Counted from the first letter of the stretch, positions 9,220 to 19,183 are shown. The stretch: DNA of 64,000 nt from VYFG01 sp965248685 (GCA_965248685.1 CBDFKC010000003.1:2852001-2916000); one strand, 5' to 3'. Numbers and translations are program-made. Notes: generated by a model from the sequence alone, not told the origin.

Positions 9220-10320
9220 ATGAAAATTTCTCGCGTTACCGGCTATCAGGTAGACCTACCCATGAAAGAAGGTTCCTATAGTTGGTCGAGTCAATCGTTT
9301 TCGGCGTTTGACAGCACTGTGGTTATCATTGAAACCGATAGTGGTGTAATCGGAAGTGGGGAGACATGTCCGCTGGGGCCGGCCTATTTACCGGCTTTTG
9401 CCGAAGGCGCAAGGGCCGGGATTGAACAAATGGGCCCGGGGTTAATAGGTGAGGATCCGACTCAGGTAATGCGTATTAATGCAACCATGGATGGATTGCT
9501 AAAGGGACACCCCTACGCAAAGTCGGCTATCGATATGGCCTGTTGGGACCTGTGGGGAAAAGCCACCAGCCAACCAGTATATGCTCTGCTGGGCGGATTG
9601 ATGCAGGACAAGGTTCAATTGTTCAAGGTGGTTACACGCCAGGATGTTGACTCCATGGTGCGCAAGATAAACGAATATCAAGATCAGGGGTTTACCCAAT
9701 TCCAGATGAAGGTAGGAGCTCAGGCGGATGAAGATATTGTGCGTATTGAACAGGTTTCGGCGAGCCTGCGTCCGGGAAATATTCTTGCGGCAGATGCTAA
9801 CTGTGGGTGGAAACAACACGAAGCGATCCGGGTTGTAAAGGCGGTTAGAGATGCCGACCTCTATATCGAGCAACCCTGTACCAGTTACGAAGAATGTTTG
9901 GCGGTGCGTCAACATACCGATCATCCGATTATCCTGGACGAATGCATGGATAGTTTGGAGATGCTTATTCGGGGATATCAGGACCGGGCGATGGATCTGG
10001 TTAATTTAAAGATAAATCGAATTGGTGGACTGACTAGAGCCAAGCAGTTTCGGGACTTATGTGTTTCTCTTGGGGTTACCATGACCATCGAAGATTCCTG
10101 GGGTGGCGAAATTGCCACGGCCGCAATTGCTCATTTGGCCCATTCAACACCGCAGGATTTTCATTTTCAATCCTCCGCTTTCCATGAATACACCAACCTG
10201 GTAATTGCCAGTGGAGGGCCCACCATTGCTGACGGAAAAATGTTTGTTAAAGATAGTCCGGGTCTTGGAGTGGAGCCAAATTTAGATGTATTGGGCGATC
10301 CAATATTTAGTATTGGTTGA
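9220..10320 (+). CDS. Enolase superfamily enzyme, hydroxyproline(-betaine) epimerase/dehydratase-like
   Basis: A 366-residue mandelate racemase/muconate lactonizing type enzyme. The capping domain is at about 1-125. In the barrel K164 (QMKVG) and K264 (NLKINR) are acid/base lysines, with D192 (ADAN), E217 (IEQP) and D240/E241 (LDECMD) as Mg ligands. Stretches such as CTSYEECLAVRQHTDHP and TIEDSWGGEIATAAIAHLAHSTP match what I recall of cis-3-hydroxyproline dehydratases and 4-hydroxyproline betaine 2-epimerases. Either activity would act on an imported amino-acid betaine, consistent with the ABC importer encoded next. Exact substrate is inference. Confidence 0.8.
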   Translation: MKISRVTGYQVDLPMKEGSYSWSSQSFSAFDSTVVIIETDSGVIGSGETCPLGPAYLPAFAEGARAGIEQMGPGLIGEDPTQVMRINATMDGLLKGHPYAKSAIDMACWDLWGKATSQPVYALLGGLMQDKVQLFKVVTRQDVDSMVRKINEYQDQGFTQFQMKVGAQADEDIVRIEQVSASLRPGNILAADANCGWKQHEAIRVVKAVRDADLYIEQPCTSYEECLAVRQHTDHPIILDECMDSLEMLIRGYQDRAMDLVNLKINRIGGLTRAKQFRDLCVSLGVTMTIEDSWGGEIATAAIAHLAHSTPQDFHFQSSAFHEYTNLVIASGGPTIADGKMFVKDSPGLGVEPNLDVLGDPIFSIG

Positions 10321-10537
10321 GTCGAATTCAGAAGTGATACCAGATTGTTCCAAATTTTTTTTGTTTATAGCCAATTTTGCTACTATAATGGACACAGAAG
10401 TTAGAAATTTTTTTCGAACAATCAGATATCCTGCTAACAATCGAAACTACAATAATTCGACCTGACGTCTGAAAAACTTCCCGTAGCATCACTATCCTCT
10501 ATTAGAACCTTCATTGAAAAATGCATTTCTTAAGTTA

Positions 10538-10568
10538 TTGACAACTAATTTTTGATTAAAGGTCTAAT
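10538..10568 (+). promoter_or_regulatory. Possible sigma-70 promoter for the ABC importer
   Basis: TTGACA at 10538-10543 and TCTAAT at 10563-10568 with a longish 19-base spacer, about 30 bases before the start of the substrate-binding protein gene. A GGAGA ribosome site is at about 10585. The surrounding 279-base gap 10321-10599 is AT-rich and contains nothing else I recognise. Confidence 0.3.
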
Positions 10569-10599
10569 TGTTACACCAACTATTGGAGAACCCTAGAGA

Positions 10600-12219
10600 A
10601 TGAAAAAAGACGATATTAAACAGCTGCTAGGCAGCGATGAGCGTGTCAGAAAGATGTTGGACAGTCAGAAAGTTACCCGTAGAGACTTTATGACTTATGC
10701 AGGTGCATTAGGCATGACCGCAGCCGCCAGTTCCTCTTTGTGGTCGAACAAGGCAATGGCCAATACGCCACAGAGTGGTGGTCATATGCGCGCCGGATTG
10801 AACGATACCAATACTTCGGATTCGCTGGATTCAACCCAGTATTTGAACACAACCATGATTTGCATAAGCCGTGGCTTTCGCGATAGTCTGGTCAACGTGG
10901 GACCTGATAGTGAGTTGCAACCTGCGTTAGCAGAAAGTTGGGAAGCCAGTAGCGACGCCAAAACCTGGCGCTTCAATATACGTCAGGGCGTAGAGTTTAC
11001 CAATGGTAAAACCCTGACCACCGAGGACTGTGTTAACTCGACTCTTGTGCATATGGGTGAAGATTCGGCATCTGCGGCTGCCGGGGTTTTCTCTGGCATT
11101 GAGTCCTGTACAGCGGATGGCAATACCATGGTCGTCACCTTAAAGGACGCCAACGCCGACATGCCATTCCTGTTTACCGACTACCACTATTCGATTGTCC
11201 CCACGGTTGACGGTAAAGCAGACCTAAATTCCACCGAAGGGACTGGTGCTTATTTTCTTCGAGGCTTCGAACCGGGTGTTAAAACTACTATGGAGAAGAA
11301 TCCAAATGCCTGGGAGGCTGCCACCGCAGGACATGCGGACTCTATCGAAATTATCGGCATTCTCGATGACGCCGCTCGGCAGAGTGCACTGATATCCGGT
11401 GCTGTTGATATCATTAACCGCCCCGCGCTAAAAACGATTTCCCGTTTAGAAAGAGTTCCCGGTATGAATATTCTGGGTGCGGAAAGTAATCTGGCGTTTA
11501 CCCATCCAATGCGGATGGACATTGCACCATTTAATAATAATGATTTCCGTCTGGCGTTGAAGTATTCTACTCCTCGGCAGGAATTTATTGACAAAGTATT
11601 GTTTGGTTATGGTGTTGAAGGCAATGACCAACCTCTCGGTCCCAAATTTAAAAGCTATGATCCAAATCTGAAGGTTGAGTACGACCTGGATAAAGCGAAA
11701 TTCCACTTGAATAAGTCAGGACTGGCTGGCGCCAGCTTTGATTTAAGTGCTTCGGATACGGCTTATGGCGGCGCTGTAGAGGCGGCCCAGTTGTTCCAGG
11801 CAGAGTGGACGAAACTGGGTGTTAATGCGAATATCGTCCGAGAGCCTCAAGACGGCTACTGGAACAGTGTGTGGAATGTGAAACCTTTCTGCGCCTGTTA
11901 CTGGGGTGCGCGGCCGGTAGAAGATATGATTCTTTCTATCGCTTATCTGTCAGATTCTCCTTGGAATGACACCGTGATCAAAAATGCCCGGGTAGATGAA
12001 TTGGTTGTTGCAGCGCGTGGTGAACTCGATCAAGCCAAACGTACAGCGATGTATCAGGAGGTTCAGGCGATCATTTCTGCGGAGGGTGGAGTCATTATTC
12101 CTGCGTTTGGTCAGGATGTTGCCGCAAGCAACGATAAAGTTGGTGTACCGGATTCATTTGGCGGCGGATGGGAAATGGACGGGGGCCACTTCGTCAAGCG
12201 CTGGTGGATGAAATCCTGA
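10600..12219 (+). CDS. ABC importer substrate-binding protein, peptide/opine type (family 5), Tat-exported
   Basis: A 539-residue periplasmic binding protein of the SBP_bac_5 family. The twin-arginine motif TRRDFM at residues 26-31 is followed by a hydrophobic stretch ending near AMA, so folded export through Tat is likely. It then shows the family pattern: LQPALAESWEASSDAKTWRF, the IRQGVEFTNGKTLT segment, and a long two-lobe fold with a C-terminal FVKRWW. Such proteins bind oligopeptides, opines, glutathione or betaine-like ligands. It is the first gene of a four-gene importer operon and is separated from the permease genes by a hairpin at 12247, a common way to make more binding protein than permease. 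Confidence 0.88.
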   Translation: MKKDDIKQLLGSDERVRKMLDSQKVTRRDFMTYAGALGMTAAASSSLWSNKAMANTPQSGGHMRAGLNDTNTSDSLDSTQYLNTTMICISRGFRDSLVNVGPDSELQPALAESWEASSDAKTWRFNIRQGVEFTNGKTLTTEDCVNSTLVHMGEDSASAAAGVFSGIESCTADGNTMVVTLKDANADMPFLFTDYHYSIVPTVDGKADLNSTEGTGAYFLRGFEPGVKTTMEKNPNAWEAATAGHADSIEIIGILDDAARQSALISGAVDIINRPALKTISRLERVPGMNILGAESNLAFTHPMRMDIAPFNNNDFRLALKYSTPRQEFIDKVLFGYGVEGNDQPLGPKFKSYDPNLKVEYDLDKAKFHLNKSGLAGASFDLSASDTAYGGAVEAAQLFQAEWTKLGVNANIVREPQDGYWNSVWNVKPFCACYWGARPVEDMILSIAYLSDSPWNDTVIKNARVDELVVAARGELDQAKRTAMYQEVQAIISAEGGVIIPAFGQDVAASNDKVGVPDSFGGGWEMDGGHFVKRWWMKS

Positions 12220-12246
12220 TCAGTCACTGTTGATCAAGGTAAAAAT

Positions 12247-12273
12247 GAAAAGGGCGACACTGTCGCCCTTTTC
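12247..12273 (+). terminator. Hairpin between binding protein and permease genes
   Basis: Perfect 13-base arms: GAAAAGGGCGACA (12247-12259) and TGTCGCCCTTTTC (12261-12273), followed by a T-rich stretch. It sits 28 bases after the binding-protein stop and 115 bases before the permease start. It is probably an attenuating or partial rho-independent terminator setting the ratio of binding protein to membrane subunits. Confidence 0.75.
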
Positions 12274-12387
12274 TGTTTGATTTTTCGGCTGAGAGAGGGT
12301 GCTGCATTTTTGCATGTCTACCCTGAATGTTAATATTATGTATACTCGTTCCGATATAAAAACAAATACTATCCCCCAGAAAGAGCG

Positions 12388-13344
12388 ATGACTACAGTTT
12401 TAATAATGATCTGCCAACGGCTGGCATTGGGGTTTATCACATTGTTTGTCGTTTCGCTGATTATATTCCTTGGCGTTGAATTGCTTCCGGGTGATATAGC
12501 AGAGTCACTACTAGGGCAGGCAGCAACCCCGGAGAATGTCGCGGCACTACGCGCTCAAATGGGATTGGATAAACCACCACATATCCGGTACATACACTGG
12601 CTGGGTGATATTCTTCAGGGGGAATTCGGTATGTCTCTGGCGAATAATCGACCCATCGCAGATTTGATCGGTGTCCGGTTCGCAAATACCCTGTTTTTAG
12701 CATCAGTAGCTGCAATAATCTCTGTACCTCTGGCAATTATATTTGGATTGCTGGCAGCGCTATATCGAAATGGAATCTATGATCGGACGGTAAATGTTGC
12801 CACCTTGACTGCAATTTCTGCACCTGAATTTTTTGTCGGATATATCCTGATTTTGTTTTTCTCGGTTAAGCTCCAGTGGTTTCCGAGTATCGCTACCGTG
12901 GATATGGACACGCCATTTGGCGAACGTCTGCATAAGGTTATTCTGCCATCGATTACTCTTACCGGTGTGGTGCTCGCCTATATGATGCGTATGGTTCGTG
13001 CGTCAATCATCAATTTACTCGCGAGCCCGTATATTGAAATGGCCAACTTGAAAGGGATGCCGAAAGCGCGGGTTATCCTGAAACATGCGCTACCCAATGC
13101 CTGGGCGCCGATTGCAAACATCATTGCGATCAATCTGGCCTATCTGATCTCTGGTGTGGTGGTGGTTGAGGTGGTTTTTGTTTACCCGGGATTAGGTCAG
13201 CTAATTGTCGACTCGGTGTCGACCCGGGACATTCCAGTGGTTCAGGCCTGTAGTATTATTTTTGCAGCCACCTACATACTATTTAACTTGATCGCGGACG
13301 TCGTGTCCATTGCGACTAATCCCAGATTGTTACATCCAAAATGA
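12388..13344 (+). CDS. ABC importer permease, DppB/OppB type
   Basis: A 318-residue inner-membrane protein with an N-terminal helix (about 10-30), the FLGVELLPGD signature shortly after, and five further helices. The cytoplasmic coupling loop YIEMANLKGMPKARVILKHALPNA (about 213-236) contains the EAA-type motif that contacts the ATPase. It pairs with the DppC-type permease, whose ATG overlaps this stop by 4 bases, indicating translational coupling. Confidence 0.92.
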   Translation: MTTVLIMICQRLALGFITLFVVSLIIFLGVELLPGDIAESLLGQAATPENVAALRAQMGLDKPPHIRYIHWLGDILQGEFGMSLANNRPIADLIGVRFANTLFLASVAAIISVPLAIIFGLLAALYRNGIYDRTVNVATLTAISAPEFFVGYILILFFSVKLQWFPSIATVDMDTPFGERLHKVILPSITLTGVVLAYMMRMVRASIINLLASPYIEMANLKGMPKARVILKHALPNAWAPIANIIAINLAYLISGVVVVEVVFVYPGLGQLIVDSVSTRDIPVVQACSIIFAATYILFNLIADVVSIATNPRLLHPK

Positions 13345-14240
13345 GCGAGAATACTCCAGCCCTGGACAACGCGGATGCGGCACCACCACCACCCCGTCGC
13401 AGTAAAATGCAGTCTGCGTTTTACGAAGTAAAAAAAGCACCATGGACCGCTAAATTCGGTTTGACTGTTATTTTAATTTACGTACTGGCAGCAATTTTTG
13501 CGCCAATTATTGCCCCCTATGGGGAATCTGAGATTGTAGGTGCTCAGTACGAATTATGGAGTAGTCAGTTTATCTTTGGCACTGATGCCCTGGGCCGAGA
13601 TATGCTGTCCCGATTAATATTTGGAGCGCGAAATACGGTTGGAATCGCGTTTATCACAACCTGTCTAGCGTTTCTGGTTGGCGGAACAACCGGAATTTTA
13701 GCAGCGATATTTGGCGGCTGGACCGATCAGATTTTAAGCCGAATTATCGACGTGTTGATGGCGATACCCCAGCTTATTTTTGCGCTTTTGTTATTGACAA
13801 TTTTTGGAACCTCGATCCCGACCCTGATAATTGTTATCGCGATGCTGGATGCGACCCGGGTATTTCGATTGGCCCGGGCAACCAGTCTTAACGTCGTGGT
13901 GCTCGATTTCGTCGAAGCAGCCAGACTGCGGGGAGAAGGGACTTTCTGGTTAACCTTGCGAGAAGTTTTGCCTAATATTGCCTCCCCATTGGTTGCCGAG
14001 TTTGGCCTTCGATTTTGTTTCGTATTTCTGACCATCGCTGGATTAAGTTTTCTGGGTCTTGGTATCCAACCGCCAACAGCGGATTGGGGTTCGATGGTAA
14101 GAGATAATGCGACCCTAATCACCTATGGCGATATAACACCTTTATTGCCAGCCGCCGCGATAGCATTATTGACGGTAGGAGTGAATTTTGTCATCGACTG
14201 GTTTTTACACAAGGCCAGTGGTCTTAAAGACGGACAATAA
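13341..14240 (+). CDS. ABC importer permease, DppC/OppC type
   Basis: A 299-residue inner-membrane permease. The N-terminal cytoplasmic tail is Pro-rich (APPPPRRS), the first helix is at about 35-57, and a periplasmic segment carries FGTDALGRDMLSRLIFGAR, typical of this subunit. The coupling loop DFVEAARLRGEGTFWLTLREVLPN carries the EAA motif. It is translationally coupled to the preceding permease (ATGA overlap) and lies 2 bases before the ATPase gene. Confidence 0.92.
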   Translation: MSENTPALDNADAAPPPPRRSKMQSAFYEVKKAPWTAKFGLTVILIYVLAAIFAPIIAPYGESEIVGAQYELWSSQFIFGTDALGRDMLSRLIFGARNTVGIAFITTCLAFLVGGTTGILAAIFGGWTDQILSRIIDVLMAIPQLIFALLLLTIFGTSIPTLIIVIAMLDATRVFRLARATSLNVVVLDFVEAARLRGEGTFWLTLREVLPNIASPLVAEFGLRFCFVFLTIAGLSFLGLGIQPPTADWGSMVRDNATLITYGDITPLLPAAAIALLTVGVNFVIDWFLHKASGLKDGQ

Positions 14241-14242
14241 GT

Positions 14243-15895
14243 ATGAATAATAATCAATCTCCGTTGCTCGAAATCAAAGGCCTGAAAATTGATGGTCAAA
14301 GTGATGACGTTTGGAAACCCATTATCAAGGGCCTCGACATTACACTCAACCGAGGTGAAGTGTTAGGGTTGATAGGAGAGTCCGGTGCAGGTAAATCGAC
14401 AGCTGGTCTAGCTTCTATGGCGTTTGCCAAGCCTGGTTGCCGAATTACTGAAGGGTCGATCAAATTTGACGGAGTAGAATTAACCGAGCTCAGTGAAGAA
14501 GAACGACGCAAGTATCGCGGCGTTAGAATTTCCTATGTCGCCCAAAGTGCGGCAGCGTCTTTTAATCCGGCCCATCGTCTGATTGATCAGTTTTCTGAAA
14601 TTCCGGTGGTTCACGGAGTGAAAAATCAGGAGCAGGCGGAGGACGATGCAAAGGATTTATATAAGAAAATTTTATTACCTGATCCGGATGGCATTGGCTA
14701 CCGCTACCCTCATCAGGTATCCGGCGGGCAATTGCAGCGTGCCATGACCGCGATGGCCTTGTCATGTCGACCTGAACTCATTATTTTTGATGAACCAACC
14801 ACTGCGCTGGATGTAACAACACAAATTGAGGTTTTGGTTACGATAAGGAATATCATCAAGGAATTTAACACCGCGGCGATATATATTACCCATGATCTTG
14901 CCGTGGTCGCCCAGATGTCGGACAAAATTATGGTGCTGCGTTACGGGGAATTGGTTGAAGAGTCGGAGACCCGGGAGATGCTGGGCAATCCCCAAGAAAA
15001 CTATACCAAGTCATTATGGGCGGTACGATCATTTCGTAAAACCATGGAACCACCAGAGGCCGAGCCAACTCCTTTGGTACGGATAGACGGGGTAACCGCT
15101 GCTTACAGCAAAGGCCCTGATATCTTGAAAAATATTTCGTTTGATATACATCGTGGCCAGACAGTTGCCGTTGTAGGAGAATCAGGGAGCGGAAAAAGTA
15201 CTGCTGCCAGGGTAATAACCGGATTATTGCCACCCCGTATTGGCTCTATCCAGGTTAAAGGGGAAGCGCTGCCAGCTGATTACCGAAACCGTAATCGTGA
15301 TCAGTTACGTCATGCCCAAATGATTTATCAAATGGCGGATACCGCGCTTAATCCACGCCAACGCCTAAGGGACATTATTGGCAGGCCGATCAGTTTTTAT
15401 CTTGGATTAGATGGTAAAGCCAGAGAAGACAGGATTCGGGATCTTCTGTCTTTGATTGAACTCGAGCCAGATCAGTTTATCGATCGTTACCCAGAAGAAT
15501 TATCCGGGGGGCAGAAGCAGCGCGTTAGCATTGCAAGGGCCCTGGCGGCAGAACCCGAGTTTATTATTTGTGATGAGGTGACGTCGGCACTTGATCAGCT
15601 GGTCGCGGAGGGCATACTGAGGTTGCTTGATCGATTACAGCGTGAATTTAACCTTGCCTACATGTTTATTACCCACGACCTGGCCACAGTAAAAGCGATT
15701 GCGGACCACGTTATCGTTATGCTGCAAGGAGAGATTATTGCTCAGGGTCCTAAAGAAGAAATTTTTTCTCCACCTCATCATGAGTATACCGAGCTATTGC
15801 TATCTTCGGTGCCGGAAATGGATCCAGACTGGTTGAGCAACCTGCTGGAATATCGAAAGAAGGCTGGAGTAATGGAGTCAACTTCAACCGCCTGA
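14243..15895 (+). CDS. Fused DppD-DppF type ABC importer ATPase
   Basis: A 550-residue protein with two complete nucleotide-binding domains in tandem. Domain 1 has Walker A GESGAGKST, signature VSGGQLQRA and Walker B LIIFDEPT. Domain 2 (from about residue 280) has Walker A GESGSGKST, signature LSGGQKQRV and Walker B FIICDEVT, where Val replaces the usual Pro. The two ATPases of the peptide/nickel importer family are thus fused, a frequent variant, and drive the two permeases encoded just upstream. It is the last gene of the importer operon, facing a PhyH gene convergently with 9 bases between stops. Confidence 0.93.
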   Translation: MNNNQSPLLEIKGLKIDGQSDDVWKPIIKGLDITLNRGEVLGLIGESGAGKSTAGLASMAFAKPGCRITEGSIKFDGVELTELSEEERRKYRGVRISYVAQSAAASFNPAHRLIDQFSEIPVVHGVKNQEQAEDDAKDLYKKILLPDPDGIGYRYPHQVSGGQLQRAMTAMALSCRPELIIFDEPTTALDVTTQIEVLVTIRNIIKEFNTAAIYITHDLAVVAQMSDKIMVLRYGELVEESETREMLGNPQENYTKSLWAVRSFRKTMEPPEAEPTPLVRIDGVTAAYSKGPDILKNISFDIHRGQTVAVVGESGSGKSTAARVITGLLPPRIGSIQVKGEALPADYRNRNRDQLRHAQMIYQMADTALNPRQRLRDIIGRPISFYLGLDGKAREDRIRDLLSLIELEPDQFIDRYPEELSGGQKQRVSIARALAAEPEFIICDEVTSALDQLVAEGILRLLDRLQREFNLAYMFITHDLATVKAIADHVIVMLQGEIIAQGPKEEIFSPPHHEYTELLLSSVPEMDPDWLSNLLEYRKKAGVMESTSTA

Positions 15896-15904
15896 GTTTA
15901 TGCT

Positions 15905-16765
15905 TCAGTTTTCCACTGACTCGAGTTTTTCCTGGTGAGAAAAAATTGAGGTATAACCACCGGACCAATCCGGAGGTAATCGAAGGTTAATCGGATCATG
16001 CCGGGCGAACTTCGCAGGCTGACCTCTAACCACCTCACCGACATGGGAACTTGGGTAGGCTGCCGGAGTATAGGGTATGGAGTCCGCTGCGTTGAACCCA
16101 AGGATCAGTGCCGGTCTTCCTTTGGCGCTTAAGTTTGGCTTGGACCCATGGACGGTTACGCAATGATGGGCTGAAACTGAGCCTGCCGGACCGATCAGCT
16201 GTTTAGCCTGATTAAGTGGAACTTTATTGATCTCGCTACTGGATATGTATCCTAACCAGTTCTCAGCATCATCATAATGATCGTAGACCTGCCCCCTATG
16301 ACTTCCAGGAATAACCTGTAGTGGTCCCTGGTCTTCGCCTACTTCATCCAGAAATATTAGAAACTGTGCAGTATCAAGATTGGTATGAGGATAGAACGGA
16401 ATGTCCTGATGCCATTTTACTTCCTGACCGCCATCCGCCCACTTGAAGTTGATAATGCATTCGCGGAATGTGATGTCCGGGCCCAGTAGCTCCGCAGCCA
16501 AATCGGTCACAATTGAATTCTTTGAAAATTCCCAGAAAACAGGATCAAGGTCGTCCAGATACGCAATGCGCCGTAGCCGAGGATTTTCATGACAATGTGT
16601 AGGGTCGATATCATATACACCATCGGATTTAGACAGTTGCCGACTATTTTCGACTAATTGCGTCAGAGCGGAGCGCAGCGGGACCAGATCCAATTCTGGT
16701 ACCAAGCCAGGAGAGAAGTAATACCCGTTTTGATTGAAAGATTTTCGCTTGTCGCTGACCATCAA
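15905..16765 (-). CDS. PhyH family 2OG dioxygenase, ectoine-hydroxylase-like
   Basis: A 286-residue oxygenase on the minus strand. Iron ligands are H119-x-D121 (KWHQDIPFYPH) and H206 (CVTVHGSKPN), and R217 is the 2-oxoglutarate contact. The order FKWADGGQEVKWHQD, then DQGPLQVIPGSHRG, then HHCVTVHGS is that of PhyH proteins acting on small polar molecules such as ectoine or amino acids. Two consecutive ATG codons are possible starts; either fits. It converges on the importer operon, and its product might act on the compound that importer brings in. Confidence 0.85.
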   Translation of the reverse strand: MMVSDKRKSFNQNGYYFSPGLVPELDLVPLRSALTQLVENSRQLSKSDGVYDIDPTHCHENPRLRRIAYLDDLDPVFWEFSKNSIVTDLAAELLGPDITFRECIINFKWADGGQEVKWHQDIPFYPHTNLDTAQFLIFLDEVGEDQGPLQVIPGSHRGQVYDHYDDAENWLGYISSSEINKVPLNQAKQLIGPAGSVSAHHCVTVHGSKPNLSAKGRPALILGFNAADSIPYTPAAYPSSHVGEVVRGQPAKFARHDPINLRLPPDWSGGYTSIFSHQEKLESVEN

Positions 16766-16917
16766 AGTAGTCTTTTATAGATTAGATGGGGTTGATTCTA
16801 AAAGCTAATTATCCAGAGTTAAAGTAGGCAAAGAAGGCGATTGAAAAAAATTTAAAAAGAATGCATCCCAAACTCCAGCTGGCACGTATACCCTATTAAA
16901 CATCATGGACGATTTTG

Positions 16918-17502
16918 ATGAAGATAAAAAGTTGGGGATTGATTGCCGCGCTTTCGATACCTCTGATATCGGCTCGCAGTTTTCACGGCGATGAGCACAT
17001 GCATGTTAAATCGCTACTGACTGGCGATCTCGAATATATCGGGATTGACCAGTGCACTGGGATCGAAGAATCTTATCGAACTCTGATATCCAGTCAAAAT
17101 GATAACCTTTTGGTTGATTCCAACAATAATCACGTTACCCTTTCGGAAAATCCGCCAGATATTGCCAGGATAAATATGAAAGCCATGGCCTGGAGATTTA
17201 TCAATCTGGCCAAGTTAACCCGACAGAAAGCCATTGAGATAGACCCAGTGCCGGAATACCAGTGGACTTCGATTGAAGTGCTGGAGCAATCCAAACAATA
17301 TTCTGACGCCAATAGCGTGCGTGAGTCAATATTATTAACTGGCGAAAAATATGCCCCCAGGTTCTTTGCACTATATCTGGTCTCTAATTTGGGAGATTTT
17401 TCCCGGACTGAAAACCCTATCAATAAGAAGCTTCGTAACCGACAATATTCACTGATCCTAATTTGGCTGCTGGCCCCACTCGGCTCGCCGGTGGTGGATT
17501 AA
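16918..17502 (+). CDS. Secreted hypothetical protein, C-terminus disturbed
   Basis: About 194 residues from ATG 16918, with a signal peptide (KIKSWGLIAALSIPLISA). The mature part has no domain I recognise; it is polar with no membrane segment and no cysteine cluster. Its last 20 or so codons overlap, in another frame, a fragment of a DUF4331 gene, so the natural C-terminus may have been lost and replaced by read-through into unrelated DNA. Functional status is uncertain. Confidence 0.45.
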   Translation: MKIKSWGLIAALSIPLISARSFHGDEHMHVKSLLTGDLEYIGIDQCTGIEESYRTLISSQNDNLLVDSNNNHVTLSENPPDIARINMKAMAWRFINLAKLTRQKAIEIDPVPEYQWTSIEVLEQSKQYSDANSVRESILLTGEKYAPRFFALYLVSNLGDFSRTENPINKKLRNRQYSLILIWLLAPLGSPVVD

Positions 17503-17822
17503 ACGACGTTTTCGATCCGGACGATCCTAGTTTCTCGCGATTAAGTGTGTTCGGTGGTGATGCCTTAACCAGCACTGTACAGGCTGGGTTACCTGGATTT
17601 CCCGTGGGAACGATTCCTGGAGGCTGGCCTAATGGCAGGCGTTTCGGTGACGATGTGGTGGATATTGGTGTTACTGCTCTGATCAGTGATTTACGCAGTG
17701 ATCCTTTGGTAATTCAGGGTCCAGCAGGAGATTTTGTGGACGCGAACGATATCCCTTACAATAAAGTTTTTGCCTATGCAGCGACTCCATTGAATGGACG
17801 AAATCACGTTCATAATCAATAG
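17439..17822 (+). pseudogene. DUF4331 protein, C-terminal remnant
   Basis: The frame 17439-17822 encodes GGWPNGRRFGDDVVDIGVTAL, then DFVDANDIPYNKVFAYAATPLNGRNH, which is the C-terminal signature I know from DUF4331 proteins (PNGRRxxDDVVDI and an FPYLATPxxG ending). The frame is closed upstream by stops at 17424 and 17436, and the roughly 400 residues normally preceding this region are missing. It begins only at a TTG. It is best read as a truncated remnant joined out of frame to the preceding secreted protein gene. DUF4331 proteins are exported with unknown function. Confidence 0.6.
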
Positions 17823-18027
17823 TATATGATTTCTATTGTATCTAAAAAATTAGTAGACAGGGTTGAGCCCGCCTGCTGCGCTAACGCGAGAGTAAAGTAA
17901 TATTCATTACTTCCTTGTGCGCGCCGGTGGAAGCTCGCGATTTAGAATGCTTTACATCCTGGTGGAATCTGTAGAGGGTTAATCTTTATAATGAGCCAAT
18001 CTTTTCTCTCGAAAATATTGAGAATTT

Positions 18028-19107
18028 ATGAAGCAGCAGTCAAGAAAAAGAGAGGTTTTTCCCGAATTTTCCTCGGTTCCGATTATCGATCTCAATTTTT
18101 TTAGGATGTCGGGAGTTGAACAGGAGATGCTGGCAAATCGAATCAGCGAGATTTGTCATCATGTGGGGTTCTTGATAGTGACCAATCACGGAATTGATCA
18201 GCAGCTAACGGATCGAGTGTTCTCTTTTAGTAAAGCGTTTTTTGATTTGCCTTTGGAGAAAAAACAATTGATAGATAAATCGAATTCACGACATTTCCGT
18301 GGCTGGGAAAGTGAGGGCACAGAGCACACTAATAACCGTAAGGATTTTCGTGAGCAGGTGGATTTATGGAGTGAGTACCCTGCCAGAGAGGTAGAGGTTT
18401 CACCTTCTTATTTACGTTTGTTGGGGCCAAATCAGTGGTTGCCAGAAACAATTCTGCCAGACTTCCGAGTTACCATGAACCTCTGGTTTGATAACCTTGG
18501 AAACCTTGGAGATCGCCTCATGGAATTGCTAGCGCTCGGAATTGGATTAAAGCTGTCCCACTTCGACGACGTATTTGGGCGAGAGCGGATGAACCTGACC
18601 AAACTTATTCGATATCCAGTTACGCCGCCGGGAGAGTTTGGTGTCAATGCGCATCATGATACCGGCTTTATTACAATTCTCGCCCCGGGAGATACCCCCG
18701 GGTTAGAGATCGAAAATGCAAAGGGAGAATGGATTCCGGTTCCCGTAATACCAGACTGTTTTGTGATAAATATTGGAGAGATGTTGCAGGCCATGACGGG
18801 CAACTATTTTGTCGCCACCCCGCACCGTGTATTTACCAAATTTCCGCGTTTGTCGGTGGGGTATTTCCATGGTCCCTCGCTGGGGACAACGTTGGACAAG
18901 TTGTCATTGGGCGATCAGTATTGCCAGGCTGTTGCTGCAAGTCTCCGACATTCCAATGCCGGTTTTATGGCACGCCGCGATCAGTTATTTACAGGCGCTG
19001 GTGATATGCAAAGTCAGAATCTAGCGACAACATTTGGTGACCAGGTTTGGAATTACTTGAGCCGAAGCTATCCAAAAATTATCGAGCGGTTTTACCCAGA
19101 GTGTTGA
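18028..19107 (+). CDS. Isopenicillin-N-synthase-like 2OG-Fe(II) oxygenase
   Basis: A 359-residue oxygenase with DIOX_N (VPIIDLNFF, then VGFLIVTNHGI) and the catalytic jelly roll. Ligands are H209-x-D211 (AHHDTGF) and H266 (ATPHRVFT); R274-x-S276 (RLS) binds 2-oxoglutarate. All are intact. It is related in architecture to the oxygenase at 7606 but diverged, so the two likely act on different substrates or positions. Downstream, in the same direction, are the DMSP-lyase-like cupin and the DUF1989 gene. The 200-base gap before it (17823-18027) holds no gene I can see. Confidence 0.88.
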   Translation: MKQQSRKREVFPEFSSVPIIDLNFFRMSGVEQEMLANRISEICHHVGFLIVTNHGIDQQLTDRVFSFSKAFFDLPLEKKQLIDKSNSRHFRGWESEGTEHTNNRKDFREQVDLWSEYPAREVEVSPSYLRLLGPNQWLPETILPDFRVTMNLWFDNLGNLGDRLMELLALGIGLKLSHFDDVFGRERMNLTKLIRYPVTPPGEFGVNAHHDTGFITILAPGDTPGLEIENAKGEWIPVPVIPDCFVINIGEMLQAMTGNYFVATPHRVFTKFPRLSVGYFHGPSLGTTLDKLSLGDQYCQAVAASLRHSNAGFMARRDQLFTGAGDMQSQNLATTFGDQVWNYLSRSYPKIIERFYPEC

Positions 19108-19183
19108 TAGGAGATAGCCCGGCTTACCCAAACGGTATTGATGTTTCGGTTTTACCCGAACTATATTCTGCTAAGCTTTATCC

